DNA from: Artocarpus heterophyllus
Taxonomy: Eukaryota > Streptophyta > Magnoliopsida > Rosales > Moraceae
DNA: 64,000 nucleotides
Direction of reading: 5' to 3'
Assembly (NCBI GenBank): GCA_025403435.1
Contig: CM046351.1
Location: 23,467,276 to 23,531,275, forward strand
Shown here: one piece after another, positions 43,604-55,660 of the stretch
Position numbering within the stretch: the first letter of the stretch is position 1
Layout: each line of letters opens with the position of its first letter
Notes under the pieces: model-generated
Seen by the model: only the letters and a program-made list of their open reading frames with translations
What the model was told of the DNA's origin: nothing
The model's database searches: none
Program-made: the position numbers and the translations under genes

Positions 43604-45319
43604 GGTTATTTACCTTTTTTATACCTACGTTTTAAACTTATTTAGGATGTATATCATGGGTTTTTGCCCTTGAAAATTAAAAATTAAAAATTCTAAAAAT
43701 ATAAAAACAAAAAAGCCTTAATAAGTTCAAAAAATTAAAAAGAAAAAGAGAGATAATTCCTTCTCTCCTCAAAACCCAACCTTACCCAACTTTATACCCA
43801 ACTTTAAGGCAAAACGAAGAACTTTAAAAGTTTAAGAGGAAACCTCAATTTAAGGGCGGTTGGTTTTGGTATTTTTTTTAATAAAATTAGTAAAAGATTG
43901 TCATTTTTAGATTTTTTTTTATTTATTTTTGTCCTTTTAAGGGTACATTTGTCATTTTTAAATTTTTTTTTTTTTGTCTTTTTAAGGGTACTTTTAGTAT
44001 ATTTGTGGTCAATATTAAGTGTTGACTGAATCAGAATATGAACTGTGACGCTTGTTATTTTTCTAACAGTTATTATTATAACTAAATTAATTATTAGTGT
44101 GCTAAATAAAATTTTGTGAAATTTTGTTTCATCTAAAATTTATCGCATATTATCATTTCTATCTATTTTTAATTTATCTAAAATTTTCCTACACCTATTT
44201 AGCATATTTACCAAAATACCTTTGGAACTTTTATTTAATTACAAAAATATGATTTGGCATTTTGTGCACCAAAGTCTTCGATGGAGACCACCCTTCACCT
44301 ACCTGTCCTCCTTCAATTATTTTGATCTTCTTTGAGTCTCCTCCCTTCACTCCCTCTCACACATCCCTCTCTCTTCCTGCTCTTCATCTCCTTCCTTCTT
44401 TTCTTCTTCGTCTTCCACAATACTATGGCAGAGAGCATCTAAGGAAGAACCCAAACAATATTTTCAAGTCATTCTTTCACAAAGCCTACAAACTCATAGA
44501 TCAAGAAAACTTGAAGATTTCAATATCTAAACAACATTTTTGGGCTACGATTAGAGGTAAGGTTTTCAAACTTAAAACTTAGATTTTGATTATGTTTTAA
44601 ATACGTAAATTCGTGGAAATGAGTTTATATTGTATAGAGATGGTTATATATCGTTTATATATTGTTTTTATGCTTAGAAAACTGTTAGAAAACCAATTCA
44701 AAATATGGGTTCTCTGGGAGAATTTTTCCAGGTGAAAAACGATGTGTCATTTTCCCATAAACTACATGTCATTTTTTTCCAAAAAACTACCTGTCGTTAT
44801 CCTAAAAAGTACATATTATTTTTGTTAAACAGAAAATATAACTAAAACTTGCTCTTCTCAAGACTTGAACTTACAACCTTCTAATACCTTAGAATGCCTT
44901 CCACCATTTCACTGATTCTATTCCTTTGTCAATTCTCTTGCTGTTTAACATATTATAGGTTGGATTGACCTGACCTTAATATAAAATTTTTATTCAAATG
45001 TTTTATTCCAAAATATTTTAATCTCATATTTTTTTTGTTTTAAACTATTTTAAGAACATTTTAGATTTGAATATGGGTCAATCTTTGTTGCTTTACACTA
45101 ATAAAAATAGATAGTCAATTGACATGATTATAGAGTAGGATTTAAGTTAAAACATAGTTATTTTTTACGTCATTAGATAACGAAGTACTTGAAACTTATG
45201 TGGTGAACTTGGTTTCGTGAGCTGGAAGTTATCAGTAGTATATTCGCCAAGAGGTAGAGAATCTATTACTCATCTTTTGTGAGATTTTGTGGAATTAAAA
45301 ATTGGTTCTTTACATTGCA

Positions 45320-45353
<34 letters not shown>

Positions 45354-46362
45354 AACTGTTATTATATAAATATCACTTATGAGACAATGACATGAACTCG
45401 TCTTGTAATATACATCGAGGATAAATTGATTTGACATGTTTTGAACAAATTAAGAAGCATGGTTAGGAAATATTCTATATACATAACAGTAGTAGTTATG
45501 AGAGGAATGGTAAGACGTAAAGAGGGCAGTGGTTATATCCTTGGGCATGAATGCCCTAAATGGTAAAATAGGGGGAGGTGATAATGCTCCATTAGGTCGA
45601 AAGTCCCAGAACGCACTATACAAGAATCGACTTGGTGAGGATTTGGGGCTTGATGTCCCCTAACTGGACACTATTGGAATGAATGTAGAGTGGTCAATAT
45701 GTGTGTGTGTGTGTATATATATGTATAGAACTTGGTAAGAACAATCATAGAGTATCCACCATAAATGAATATGATAATATTGATAAATAATGTTGAGAAC
45801 TAACTAACCATGTAGGTTTTAATGTGGCAATGATAAAAACCTAAAAGTGAGTAATGGTTTTCCCTACTGAGTATGTTGTCCTTCATTCCCTTATATTTTA
45901 TCTTTTTAGGACTCATAAAGTGTGAAGTGGTGACAAAAAACATAGTTGAAGAAGCTATGTAACCATACTAAGTTGGAATCTCTTTGTTTACTAAGAATGT
46001 TCTTCATGATAATTTAAGTATTATATGTTACTATCCGTGACTATATTAAGATATATTGAGGGTTTGAATGATGATGATAACAATTTTATATTATTAAATT
46101 AAAAGTACTACATTAAATTGTGCTTTATTTATTGTTTATATTTTTAATTTGATTTGAGAGTCTTCATTTAAATCCCGAAAAAATTTAGTTTTTAAGGTTT
46201 ATTTTTATTTTTTTATCTTTATTTAATTTATTAAAAACTGTTAACCCCACTTAGAGGCGTTACATGAATTTATATATTAAACATACATATATTTGAAAAA
46301 CCAAAGATATATTCTCTGAATAAGCCTAAAATACATGATATAAAAAAGAGGTAAATAACCCT
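43604..46362. mobile_element. Terminal-inverted-repeat DNA transposon, about 2.76 kb
   Basis: The left end GGGTTATTTACCTTTTTTAT and following ACTTATTTAGGATGTATATC are matched, inverted, by the right end (GGTAAATAACCC, with AAGCCTAAAATACATGATAT before it), giving imperfect inverted repeats of about 70 bp. The inside is AT-rich. A C/T-rich leader with a 5'UTR look at 44300-44420 is followed by a short frame (to 44582) with no known domain, and a (TA)n tract lies at 45321-45351. No transposase is recognisable. The length and the long ends suggest a non-autonomous Mutator-like element. A clear 9-bp target duplication was not seen. Confidence 0.65.
44846..44920 (-). mobile_element. Possible SINE-like fragment
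   Basis: On the minus strand, GTAAGTTCAAGTCTTGAGA resembles a tRNA B-box, preceded by AATGGTGGAAGGCATTCTAA. It is a short tRNA-like remnant inside the inverted-repeat transposon. Weak evidence. Confidence 0.3.
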
Positions 46363-47380
46363 GATATAAAACAATGAATGTCCTTCGATTAATTGAGTGT
46401 CCTTACAAAATCAACGACATTAATTGAAAACTACATGTCGTTCCTTAGTGATTGGGTGATTTTATTGACTCGCTAAAAAAAATCCACGAGAATAGAAGAA
46501 ACCATGTTGAACAAAATTGGTTTGTCCTTTTTTGGACTCAGATGCCTCGCATAAAACGACATGTCGTTTGCATTGAAATAGGACCATTGCAAGCGTTTGC
46601 CCCTCCCTCCTTGTGAAAAATGAAAATGGAATGGATCCCGATACATACAAGCAGAGGGAAAAATATTACATGTGGACCACATTTTGTCAGAACTTTTGAA
46701 CCGACTTTTTAACTTTTGAACCAGTTTATTGAAAAGTAGAAATCTTGATACTTTTTTTCCCCAAGTCTTATACTTGAAACTGTGTTTTTCTCATCCATAT
46801 AGTTTCCTTCCAGTAATTTACTCTTGTTTTTCTTCTTTAAAATAATAGATTTTCCTTTTTTTTTTCCTTTCATGTATCAAATTTTCCATTGCTTTGATAA
46901 TCTGCTATCTTCTGCAATGATCATCCTTGAATCAAGTCCAGTAATATAGTGCTTCAAAATAGTAGATACTATTTCTTGTGGTTGATAATTTTAATACTTG
47001 TGATAGAGATACAAATTGACTAATTATGTACAAATAGCCTTTCTTATAACTCCAAATAATAAGATTACAAAGAACAAACTCATTGAATGGACTCTCTTCT
47101 TTCATTCCTTTTGAATTATTCCATGGAAAGAGAGAAGCCAGTAAAACAAAAAAATTACACTCATCGGATCTCATTCCTATTTTATTACAAAAAAGCTACA
47201 AGCTTTGGAACTAAACAAAAGAATCAAAGAATGGCATAGAAAAAGGACACAAAAACAATTTCCTGATAGTGCCTTTTCTGGCGCCAAATGAATTTGTACT
47301 AGTAAGTGATCTATGTTTGTGTCCTGTCTCAGAAAATCACCACTTGCACTTTGAGCAAGTCTTGGACTTTTGAGATTTCA
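46363..47380. other. Spacer and IQM 3' region
   Basis: Between the DNA transposon and the stop codon of the IQM-like gene. Words such as AACTACATGTCGTTCC and AAACGACATGTCGTTT (46556) are short palindromic ACGACA/TGTCGT motifs. The last 200 bp are presumably the 3'UTR of the IQM-like gene. Confidence 0.5.
47181..47186 (-). terminator. Candidate poly(A) signal of the IQM-like gene
   Basis: AATAAA on the minus strand, about 195 bp after the stop codon at 47381. It is the only exact AATAAA I noticed close downstream. Confidence 0.4.
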
Positions 47381-50216
47381 TTATTTATTATTAGTTGTTG
47401 TGTCTCTACCTAAAGAAGTTGAAGTCATCGAGACCTTTTGGTAAAACCTAGACGGGTTCCTCGGAGATGAGCTAGAGGCTCTTGATCTCGGAGACAAGTT
47501 TGCTTGCTCCAATACTCTGAACTGAAGCTCTGAAGGGTAATCTCTCATACAACCAATCCTTGGTCCAGCCCCAGTTGACCATCTGGTAGACAAATGCTGA
47601 GCCAACTGATATGACTTCATTCCCTTGTGTGAATCTATCCTCTTTATAATCTTTTCCTTCGGGATCATTGTCATTGGCTTCTTGTCCTCCTCTTCTTCAT
47701 CGTCGTCAAACAAGTTCCACTTCGGAAACATAAAATCTTCCTCTGTCAGGAATGACTCTTCAGCTGTCTCGTAACCATCTTCTGCCAAAGAGCCCGGGAG
47801 TGATTCCTTGTTGAGAACGTCTACAATGACAAGGTCATCTCGTTTTGGTATTTTGAGTTTGGTTAACTTTGAGCCCAACGCTCTTGGCAACCTGGGGATG
47901 GCTGGATTTGTATTGGCTGCAGCATCAGAGTTCAGCAGATCCGAGTTTTCGGTATTTTCTGTTGATGCATCCTTGGATAGACTGCTTCGGACGCTGGCGT
48001 CAAAGCTCTTTTTGGAGAATAAGCCAGCGGCTTCCTCGTCACTTGGGCTTTTCTGGTGATTATTAACATAGGGAGAATTCTTTTTCAGTGATTTGAATTC
48101 ACGCCATGACATTGTTTATCTTAAGAATATGGAGGAAAAAAAAATCTTCTTTTCTGTTTTATCATTAACAACAAGAACATTTCCTTTTAAAGGTTGTAGC
48201 ATAATGTGGAAATCTTCATGAAAATTACGAGTAGAAAGTCTATACCTTCACATTAGAGAGATCTACGTTATGTTCTGCTAGGAATGACATGAATTCCTGA
48301 AAATTTTCTTCTGTTGGGAGATAATGCCCACTGTGTGGCCAAACTGCCTATAAAATTTAAAACAAAAGAATCATGTTAGTATCTAAAGGTACAAACTTTA
48401 ACAGACGGATAAAGAGCTTGATCTATGGAAATATCACAAGTTTTTTCTTCTTTTTTTTTTCCCCTTCACCAAGGTTTATCCGATCTAATAGCTACCTTTA
48501 GAATACCATCCTCCACTATTAATCTTCCCGCAGACAACGTAGCCCCGCCTGCCAAGAAGCTCGAATGCTGAAACTTGCCTTTGTTCTTCATCCCGACATA
48601 CAAGGTCTTTGATGTGCTAAGAACAAATATCCACTTGGCCTCTTTGGGTCCTTCTTTTGTATCAAGAAGTTTCCTGCTCTCCTTGTACATAAATTTCCCC
48701 ACCTGTACCAAAACTTCATAAGCCTCTCTTTCAGTCTGCAGAAATGAAGCACCAAGATCAACATAATTTTGCATTATTATTATGAGGAGATTATTTATTC
48801 ATTTCGTCTTTCTGAAAACATAGAAATGAGGGATCACAAGGGAAAATGAGGCTTACTGGGCCAAGATACTTGATGCACTGCAGTTGAAGCTTTGACCAAG
48901 GACATTTATCTAAATTAACTTCTTTCCCATCTCCTATATCGAGCCTGCATTTTAGAAGTCCTGTTACTCATCACTATTAAAAATTGCAAAGCAAAATATA
49001 ACTTGATCATGATTTGTGTGATTTCCTTAAGCTATCTTACCAATAGAAAAAGGGCTGTTTACTCTGACAATGGAGCCATTTCGCATAGTAAAATTGAAGA
49101 TTATGGCCATACCGATGTCGAGGATCTATCTATTGACAAGAAGAAATAATCTTAGAAAAAGATCACAAAGAAAACGAATTAACAGTTTGTTTCAAATGTT
49201 GGGGGTGTCGTTTGGTTTGTAGTTTGAACCATAATTCAAACCTTTTTGCTACAGTTGTTTCTCTCACAAAATTTGAATTTCTATGCAATCTATGAACTAA
49301 ACGGGCTAGTAGTTTAATGATGATACTTACTGCCTCAAGCCAATGCTGTAAAGCGAGTTTACGAGCCTTTTCATCCTTCGATGAGCCTTTTCCCACCTGA
49401 AAAAAGTAGTAGAGCACTATAAATTTAGAATCACAACATGGAAGTATTAACTGAAGTGTGCTGTGTTATATGGCCTTATTCTTTACCTTGGCAGCTCTTG
49501 TCCTTGCTCTTGACCAGCGCGAAATAGCAGTTTCGGGCTTCTCTATATCAAAGAATGATATTGAACTCCGCTTGAGTTCTGCGAAATCTAGCAGCTTCCA
49601 CCTACAAGGTGAGTTACAAGAACAAAAACAAGTCACAACATACTTCAGAAGACACCAAAACAAACATAAAACTGTTCCAATAACAAATCCATCCTAGAAT
49701 TGGTCGTGGAGAAATTAATAGTACTAACCATCTTTGCTCAACCATAACTGCACAATCCGCTAGCCGTCTCCTAGTCCGGAAACTTTTGTACACTTTTTGC
49801 AGCTTCAATGCTGCCTGATTTCTCTGATTTCCTTGCTCAGGCTCTGGTGGATGCAATTTCTCCTCGGACAAGGCATCCGATCTTGGCAATTTTTCTCCGA
49901 TATCACGCATCTTCTTTGAACTTGTTCCTACACCAAACACATTGTTCTCCATAGTTGCTGCTGGGGTTTTGAAAGACAACATTCTCTCCAGTTCCTTCCT
50001 TTTCAAGCTAGGCGACCCTTCAAATACAAACTTGGCTGAACCATACGATTTCAATATAGCGGTTGCTGGTTCTGACTCTTGGCCATTGAAGCTGACTGAC
50101 CGCAATAGGTTCTTGGCTTCTCCTTCCCCAAAATTGGTTGACCTCAAGAGAAAATCTTCAAAGCGACTATCCAAATCATTGAAATGTCCAAATGGGCATG
50201 TAAACAATGTTCCCAT
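47381..50216 (-). CDS. IQ domain-containing protein IQM (IQM1-like)
   Basis: Plant-specific IQM family. Arabidopsis IQM1 is known to bind calmodulin through its IQ motif and to act in stress and jasmonate-related signalling. Coding exons on the minus strand: 50216-49729, 49601-49487, 49396-49331, 49129-49041, 48944-48857, 48735-48496, 48347-48246 and about 48079-47381, giving about 628 residues. Residues 130-157 hold the IQ motif ([19 protein letters not shown]). The next part contains the conserved [17 protein letters not shown], then [42 protein letters not shown] and [16 protein letters not shown], all IQM hallmarks. The C-terminal part is acidic ([10 protein letters not shown]) and ends with [19 protein letters not shown] and NLSPRS, as in IQM1. 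The Met at 50216 ([10 protein letters not shown]) matches the family start better than an in-frame Met 17 codons upstream. The last intron's acceptor is unusual (see findings). Confidence 0.93.
49199..49311. mobile_element. Small MITE in IQM intron 3
   Basis: GGTGTCGTTTGGTTTGTAG on the left and AACTAAACGGGCTAG on the right have inverted CGTTTGGT/ACTAAACG tips; the inside contains GCTACAGTTGTTTCTCTCAC. It resembles the cluster in HST intron 9 and leaves the splice sites untouched. Confidence 0.5.
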
Positions 50217-50287
50217 TTGACTAAAATGGGATATCTTAGTTATATCTCTGAATGACCAAGACCTCAATTCTATAGGGTCTCAAAAAC

Positions 50288-50770
50288 CTGTTAAATTGAA
50301 TACAAAGATAAGACTTAAAGACATAATTATTAATGGAGATTTACATTCATTGCATGGAAGAAAATGATCCTTTCAAATCATGGGCACTTGAGGAAAAAAT
50401 AAATCTTAAAAATTGCACATAAACCATAATCTGCTCCATAGATTCATCGAAAACATGCTTATTTTGCAGAGGAAAAACTGAGTTTTGAAATTTAAATCAA
50501 ATGCCAATGTGGGTTTGTTCCAAATTCGAGAAATTTGAAGGAAAAACACGTTTTAAATTCTTCAAACACATTGAAAGCAACATACTGGACTTAAAGCCGA
50601 CATACAAATGCCCAAGCTACATTTTAATGACAACAAAAGAAAGGAAAAATAAATAATACTTTACCTTAAAAATTTTTGTCACCCAAAAACGCCATGACCC
50701 ACAAGAAACCATTGTATGAAATGTCCAAAAAAGAAATATTATGGTGGGGTATGTAATACAAAAGCCATAC
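50288..50770 (-). other. 5'UTR intron of the IQM-like gene
   Basis: On the minus strand CTTAAAAG|GTATGG gives a donor at 50770 and TTTAACAG|GTTTTTG an acceptor at 50288, 71 bp before the chosen start codon. The upstream exon is CT-rich (many CTCTC words between 50811 and 51045), as plant 5'UTRs often are. Leader introns of this kind commonly raise expression. Confidence 0.65.
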
Positions 50771-51055
50771 CTTTTAAGAATCTGAGAAAAAGTGGGATCA
50801 GAAATGGGACTGGTTTAAGGCACGACGGAGGAGAGAGAAAACGTAGAGAGAGAGAAGAAAAACAGTTAAAATGGGGATGGTTGGCAGGTAAGAATGAGAG
50901 AGAGAGGAGAGGCTCAACTCAAAGGGCATGTTTGCATTGTCGTCGTATTGAGGTTCAAATGTAGTGTAACTTCTAAAGAGGCTTTCTCTTTCTCCCTCGT
51001 TGAGTTTCTTTCTCCGATTATAGGCTGGCTCTATTGCTATTCTTGCATGATTTAT

Positions 51056-51070
51056 GTGTATATATAGAGG
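51056..51070 (-). promoter_or_regulatory. TATA box of the IQM-like gene
   Basis: The minus strand reads CTCTATATATACAC, a good TATA box. Transcription would begin roughly 25-35 bp downstream (near 51030), just ahead of the CT-rich leader and its intron. Confidence 0.65.
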
Positions 51071-54000
51071 AGAATTAAGAGAGAGGGAGACGGTGGAGAG
51101 TGTAAGAGAGAGATTGGGCAGCTCCAACTTTTTCTTTTTGTTGGCTACAATGGAAAATATATGTATTTCTTCAATAAATTATGTCATTTTTATTAGGATT
51201 TTTTTTATATACTTAAGGTGTGAGATTTTAATTTTTACTTTTAGGTAGGGTGGAACATGCTTTTACTTTTAGGTTATGTCTACAACTATAATTTTGTGAA
51301 GAATTTTAGGATTTGAGAAAAATATGTTTCTGTATTGAATTTTTTTACAATATAAAATAACTCAAGATTATTCTCCAATGAAGGTGTTTAATTTAATTAT
51401 TTTTCATTTCTTGTTTTTTTTTAAAAAAAAAATTAAGGATGAGGATATTTCTTCCAGCAAGATAATTTTTTATATCCTACCATGGGATATCTCTATATGC
51501 TTGAAAAGCTATTATTTTTGGCTTAACGTTAGTATAAATAGTGGGGGAAATCCCAACTAAAACACATGTCATTAGCTAAAGTCTGCAAACTAAGGGACCA
51601 TGACTTCAAATGGTTGCCACTTAGTTACCCGAGACAAGGCTAAACTAGTGCAATATGTTTTTCTATATATATATATATATATTTGTGGAATTAGTAATAC
51701 AATACTAGATTATGTTACTTCGAACTAATTTTAGTTTAGCTATAAATTTATAAAAACTCCATCATAAGGTAAAAATTTCAAATCATCCCACTTAAAAATA
51801 ATATATATATATATATGCATATATTTTGACACACATATGCCGTATTGACACTATTAAAAATAAAACTTAAATGTCAAGTTTAGTTGAACTAAATTGATAC
51901 AGTATCTATTGGGTGGATAAGACAATTAACATGCAGATCTTAGGGTTGGCTAATAATACTTTTTAATTAAAAAAGAATTCATGCTGCTTCATACTAAGAT
52001 TCGCTCATAAAATAAATAGACTTGTTTCGGCGTGAAATATATCAATAAAAAACCTGTTTAAGAGTATGTATAATTTAAGCAAAATTTGGAGTTTGAGTGC
52101 GTGTCTATATAGGCTTTTTTTTTCTACGATCGTTCTGATTGGAGGTTCCTTTGTAGTAACATATAGAAGTATAAATATAACATCACATTCATTGGATGTA
52201 ATATTGATATTAAAAAGGTGTAACATGCATGACTATAATTAAATAAGGTTTCAAATGTTAAATGTAACATTGATTTTTGAACAGTGTAACGTATTTTTTC
52301 TTTTTCACTCTTAATGTAAATTTTTTGATGTTATGTCTCTTTAACGTGTTCGATGTTGCATTTAATGACTATCATATTAAAATTTTAAATTATAGATATT
52401 ATGTCGGAGGAATTGTCCTTTCAAAGGACCTTAGAGACCCTGATATATACATACACATGTAGGTATAATAACAAAAGAAATTGATTGCATGGGTTTTGGA
52501 TTGACCAAGTCCTACTCTCTAAAAAGGTGAAAAATCTATTTGGTCAATTGTAAATTATAAACTTTTCAAAAAATTGTATATTTAAAAAAGAAAGCTACTA
52601 AAAATTTTTAGAAATATAGCCAAGACCAATCATTTATTGGGAAACTCCATCTAATTTTGTGCGTCAAAATAGAGTTTTGTTGAACAGATCAAAATGACAA
52701 TTGACACATCGGTTAAAACATTCCAAGAAATTATGCGCAAGGCTTTGACTGCAATAAAGACTGATTCAACTTTTGTAATTCAGAGGGAAAAATTTTTAGA
52801 GACTTATTCAAATATAAAGATAGGAAGAGTCTCAAGTCCATTGTTTATAACTTTTTTGGCTTTACAATACAACTTTATTCATACGATGATGTAACTCTTA
52901 AGTTATTCGCATGTAACACATATAATATTATAAGTTATATTTTTAACAAATTAAGTGATATAAAACCCCATGAACAAAGTTACATTTTTTAACGAAAAAA
53001 GCTACAAATACCGAACTGGTCAAGCACCAGATTTAAGCCAAAACCTATAAAAAATAATGTTTGCATATTACCGTTATTGTAAGAAGAAAATAACAGCTAG
53101 TGAAGGCATGTAAGTAGCTGTAAAAACACCTTTTTATAGAAACACATTATTGTTCTTGAGGGATATATAAACAGGTGTTGGTTCAAATTAAAAACACTTT
53201 AATAATAAATTTAAATTATATAAGAAAAAATATTATAGTATAATTGAATTGGTGTCTCCAAACACCTATTGGTTTTGAATTGAACTAATAATTAATATAT
53301 CTTAAAGAGTGTTTAATACGTTGGTTAAAATAATAAATATTATAATATATAAGAGTTTAATATTATAGTAATTTTTTATTATAACATGTAAGAATTTTAT
53401 ACAATTTCGTGCCTAACCAACTTTCCTAAACAGGTGCTTAAATTCTTAATCCACCTCAATAACAAATAATTTTATTTAAAAAAACAAAGAGGAACTATCT
53501 TAAAAAGAAAAGAAAAGAAAGAAAAGTCAAGTACCATTCCTAGTCGCGGCCCCGTTGCTGTGCCCGAAAGTACAATCTCCAGTCTCCAAACGTGGTATTT
53601 TACGACAAACGGGGCAGTCTTTAACACGTGTGATAAAATGGTTGGACAGTGTCTTTACGCGCTTCTGGTAAAAGTGAGGTTAATGTGCATATGTAAACAC
53701 AAGATGCGTCGTCGCCGCAGAGCCAACTGTCGTGTTTTTATATTCCCATGCAAACAGCTATAAATAATATATATACTGTACGTATGGATCATTTACACGT
53801 GGCGGTGTGATTTATATTTTTACTTTTTTTTTAATTAAACAAAAGGACGTACAACTTTGTTCCACTAGATATATTGCATGGAATGTGATTAATATGCCGG
53901 TGGCTGGTTTAGTGATCGAAATTATGTTTTGGTCTTTTTAACCGTTAAATTTGGTCTTCTTTTTTTTTTACAAATTTAACAGCTAAAAAGCTGATTATTA

Positions 54001-55364
54001 CTGTAAAAATTTCTTTATTTCTAGTAAAAAAACAGTGACAAGTATTATAATCAATGATTTTACTCGACTAATGAATTCCTAATTTCTTCTGGACGAATAA
54101 GACATATTAATATATAATATCATTGAATAATTCTGTGATAACATGTTTATGAACAAATATTTTTTCTCACTGGATACAAATTTATCCATGAAATTACAGC
54201 AAAATCGTATAATATTAGGAACAATGCAATTATTTTATGGAAAATCTGTCCTTAATTTGCACCAATTTTTTTTATATCCTAAAAATATCTTCAATAAATT
54301 ACTGTAAGAGCTTAAATAATCTTAACTAAGACGCCATCACATTAAGCATTTAGTTATGGCCAACAACAACTCCTTATGGTATATCCTATACTCCTTCAAA
54401 TTAATAATATGAAATTATCTTGATAATTAGCAATTAAGATGGCATATTGATCACCAAAAACACCGACATTGTTCAACAAAAAAAAACAACTAAAATAAAA
54501 TGTTTTCTAGTTAAGAAATATCTTCCAGTAGCGCATGTTTTTAAATATTAGATTATGATAAATTTACACTAACATAAAAAATGTATATGCAAAACAAACA
54601 AAATGTTATATACATTTGATGATTTAAAGCAAAACTCTATTATTTTCTCCCTAACAACAATAAATAAAAGGTTTTTTTAGTAGAGATTTCATCGATAATA
54701 CATGTTTTTAAACTATTAAATTTAATCAAAATTATTATTTTTTTATATATTTAATAATTAAAAGATAAATATTTACCCGTAGGTTATTTGACTACCCACG
54801 GAAAAAACTCTCGATAAAACTGTCAAATAAATAGAAAAGAAAACAGAGCAAATGCAGCCGGAAGCCACACACCGAGAGAAAGAGCCACGTTTGGAAAAGC
54901 CAATAAAAAGAAGAGACAGCTCAAAGTTGTACTTTTCCGTAGGAATAGTACTTTTGGCACTCGACACAAGTATCTAAGAAAGATGTCGTTGGACTTTTAA
55001 GAAGCACCGACAATCCAAAATTTATATCATCCAACGCGCTTTCTCTCTCTCTCTCAAGAAGTACCGACAATCTAAAATTTTTATAATAAATATTGTTACC
55101 TAGAAAAGTCTCACATTGAGCAGTTGGAGTGGGCCATGATGAGAATGTTCTGGTTAGTGCTTGTGTTGCAAACTTGCAATTAAAACTAGAAAGAGGAGGA
55201 CCGACTATGTCATTTTATTTTATTTTAATGTTAAGGCTTAAATTTAAGTGTAGTTATAGATATAATTTAATGGTAATTTAATATTAAGAACATAATCTAG
55301 GCTCGTTCTGTTGCATCAAAGTATTGAAATTTTTGGACTTCTGGCTTATTTATTTATTTATCAG
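51071..55364. other. Gene-free AT-rich spacer
   Basis: No gene supported. Contains (TA)n tracts near 51665 and 51800, an AT-rich stretch with TATTATAG/AGTTTAATATT words at 53190-53460 that may be a MITE, and a GC-richer patch at 53540-53760. The plus-strand frame over that patch has no domain. The 55023-55046 CT tract is a simple repeat. Confidence 0.55.
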
Positions 55365-55660
55365 GAAATTGTAATAAACAATATTTTTTTAAAATTAATT
55401 GTAGTAAATAGTAGATTTTGAAAATATTTATAAGAAATAATAATTTTATAGTCTAAATAATTTATTTACTTCATATTTCTGTGTAAATAATTCTTATTTG
55501 TAGCATTTAAATGACAAATAATTTTATTTATTCCATTCTTTACGAATAATTCTTATTTACATAGTACATAAATTGTCTACATCGTAAATATACTATTTCT
55601 ATGAATATTTAAATCTGTTATTTATTTTAAAAAGTTTTAAAAGGCTACTATTTCCCTAGT
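55365..55660. mobile_element. MITE with long inverted ends (copy 2)
   Basis: Second copy of the family at 26868-27170. It shares TAGTAAATAGTAG(G/A)TTTT, AAAATATTT and TAAATAATTTATTTAC, and ends AAAAGGCTACTATTTCCC where the other copy begins AAAAGGCTAC. Inverted halves are again visible. No coding capacity. Confidence 0.7.

Noticed and set aside
44262..44582. Plus-strand frame of 106 codons inside the inverted-repeat transposon
   Set aside because: C/T-rich leader-like composition at its start and no recognised domain. More likely a transposon 5'UTR than a protein.
50214..50267. Upstream in-frame Met as start of the IQM-like gene
   Set aside because: Would add 17 residues unlike the family. 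The [10 protein letters not shown] start fits the IQM N-terminus, and a good 5'UTR acceptor lies at 50288.
53560..53763. 67-codon plus-strand frame in a GC-richer patch
   Set aside because: No family motif, no splice partners, and isolated within repeat-rich spacer.
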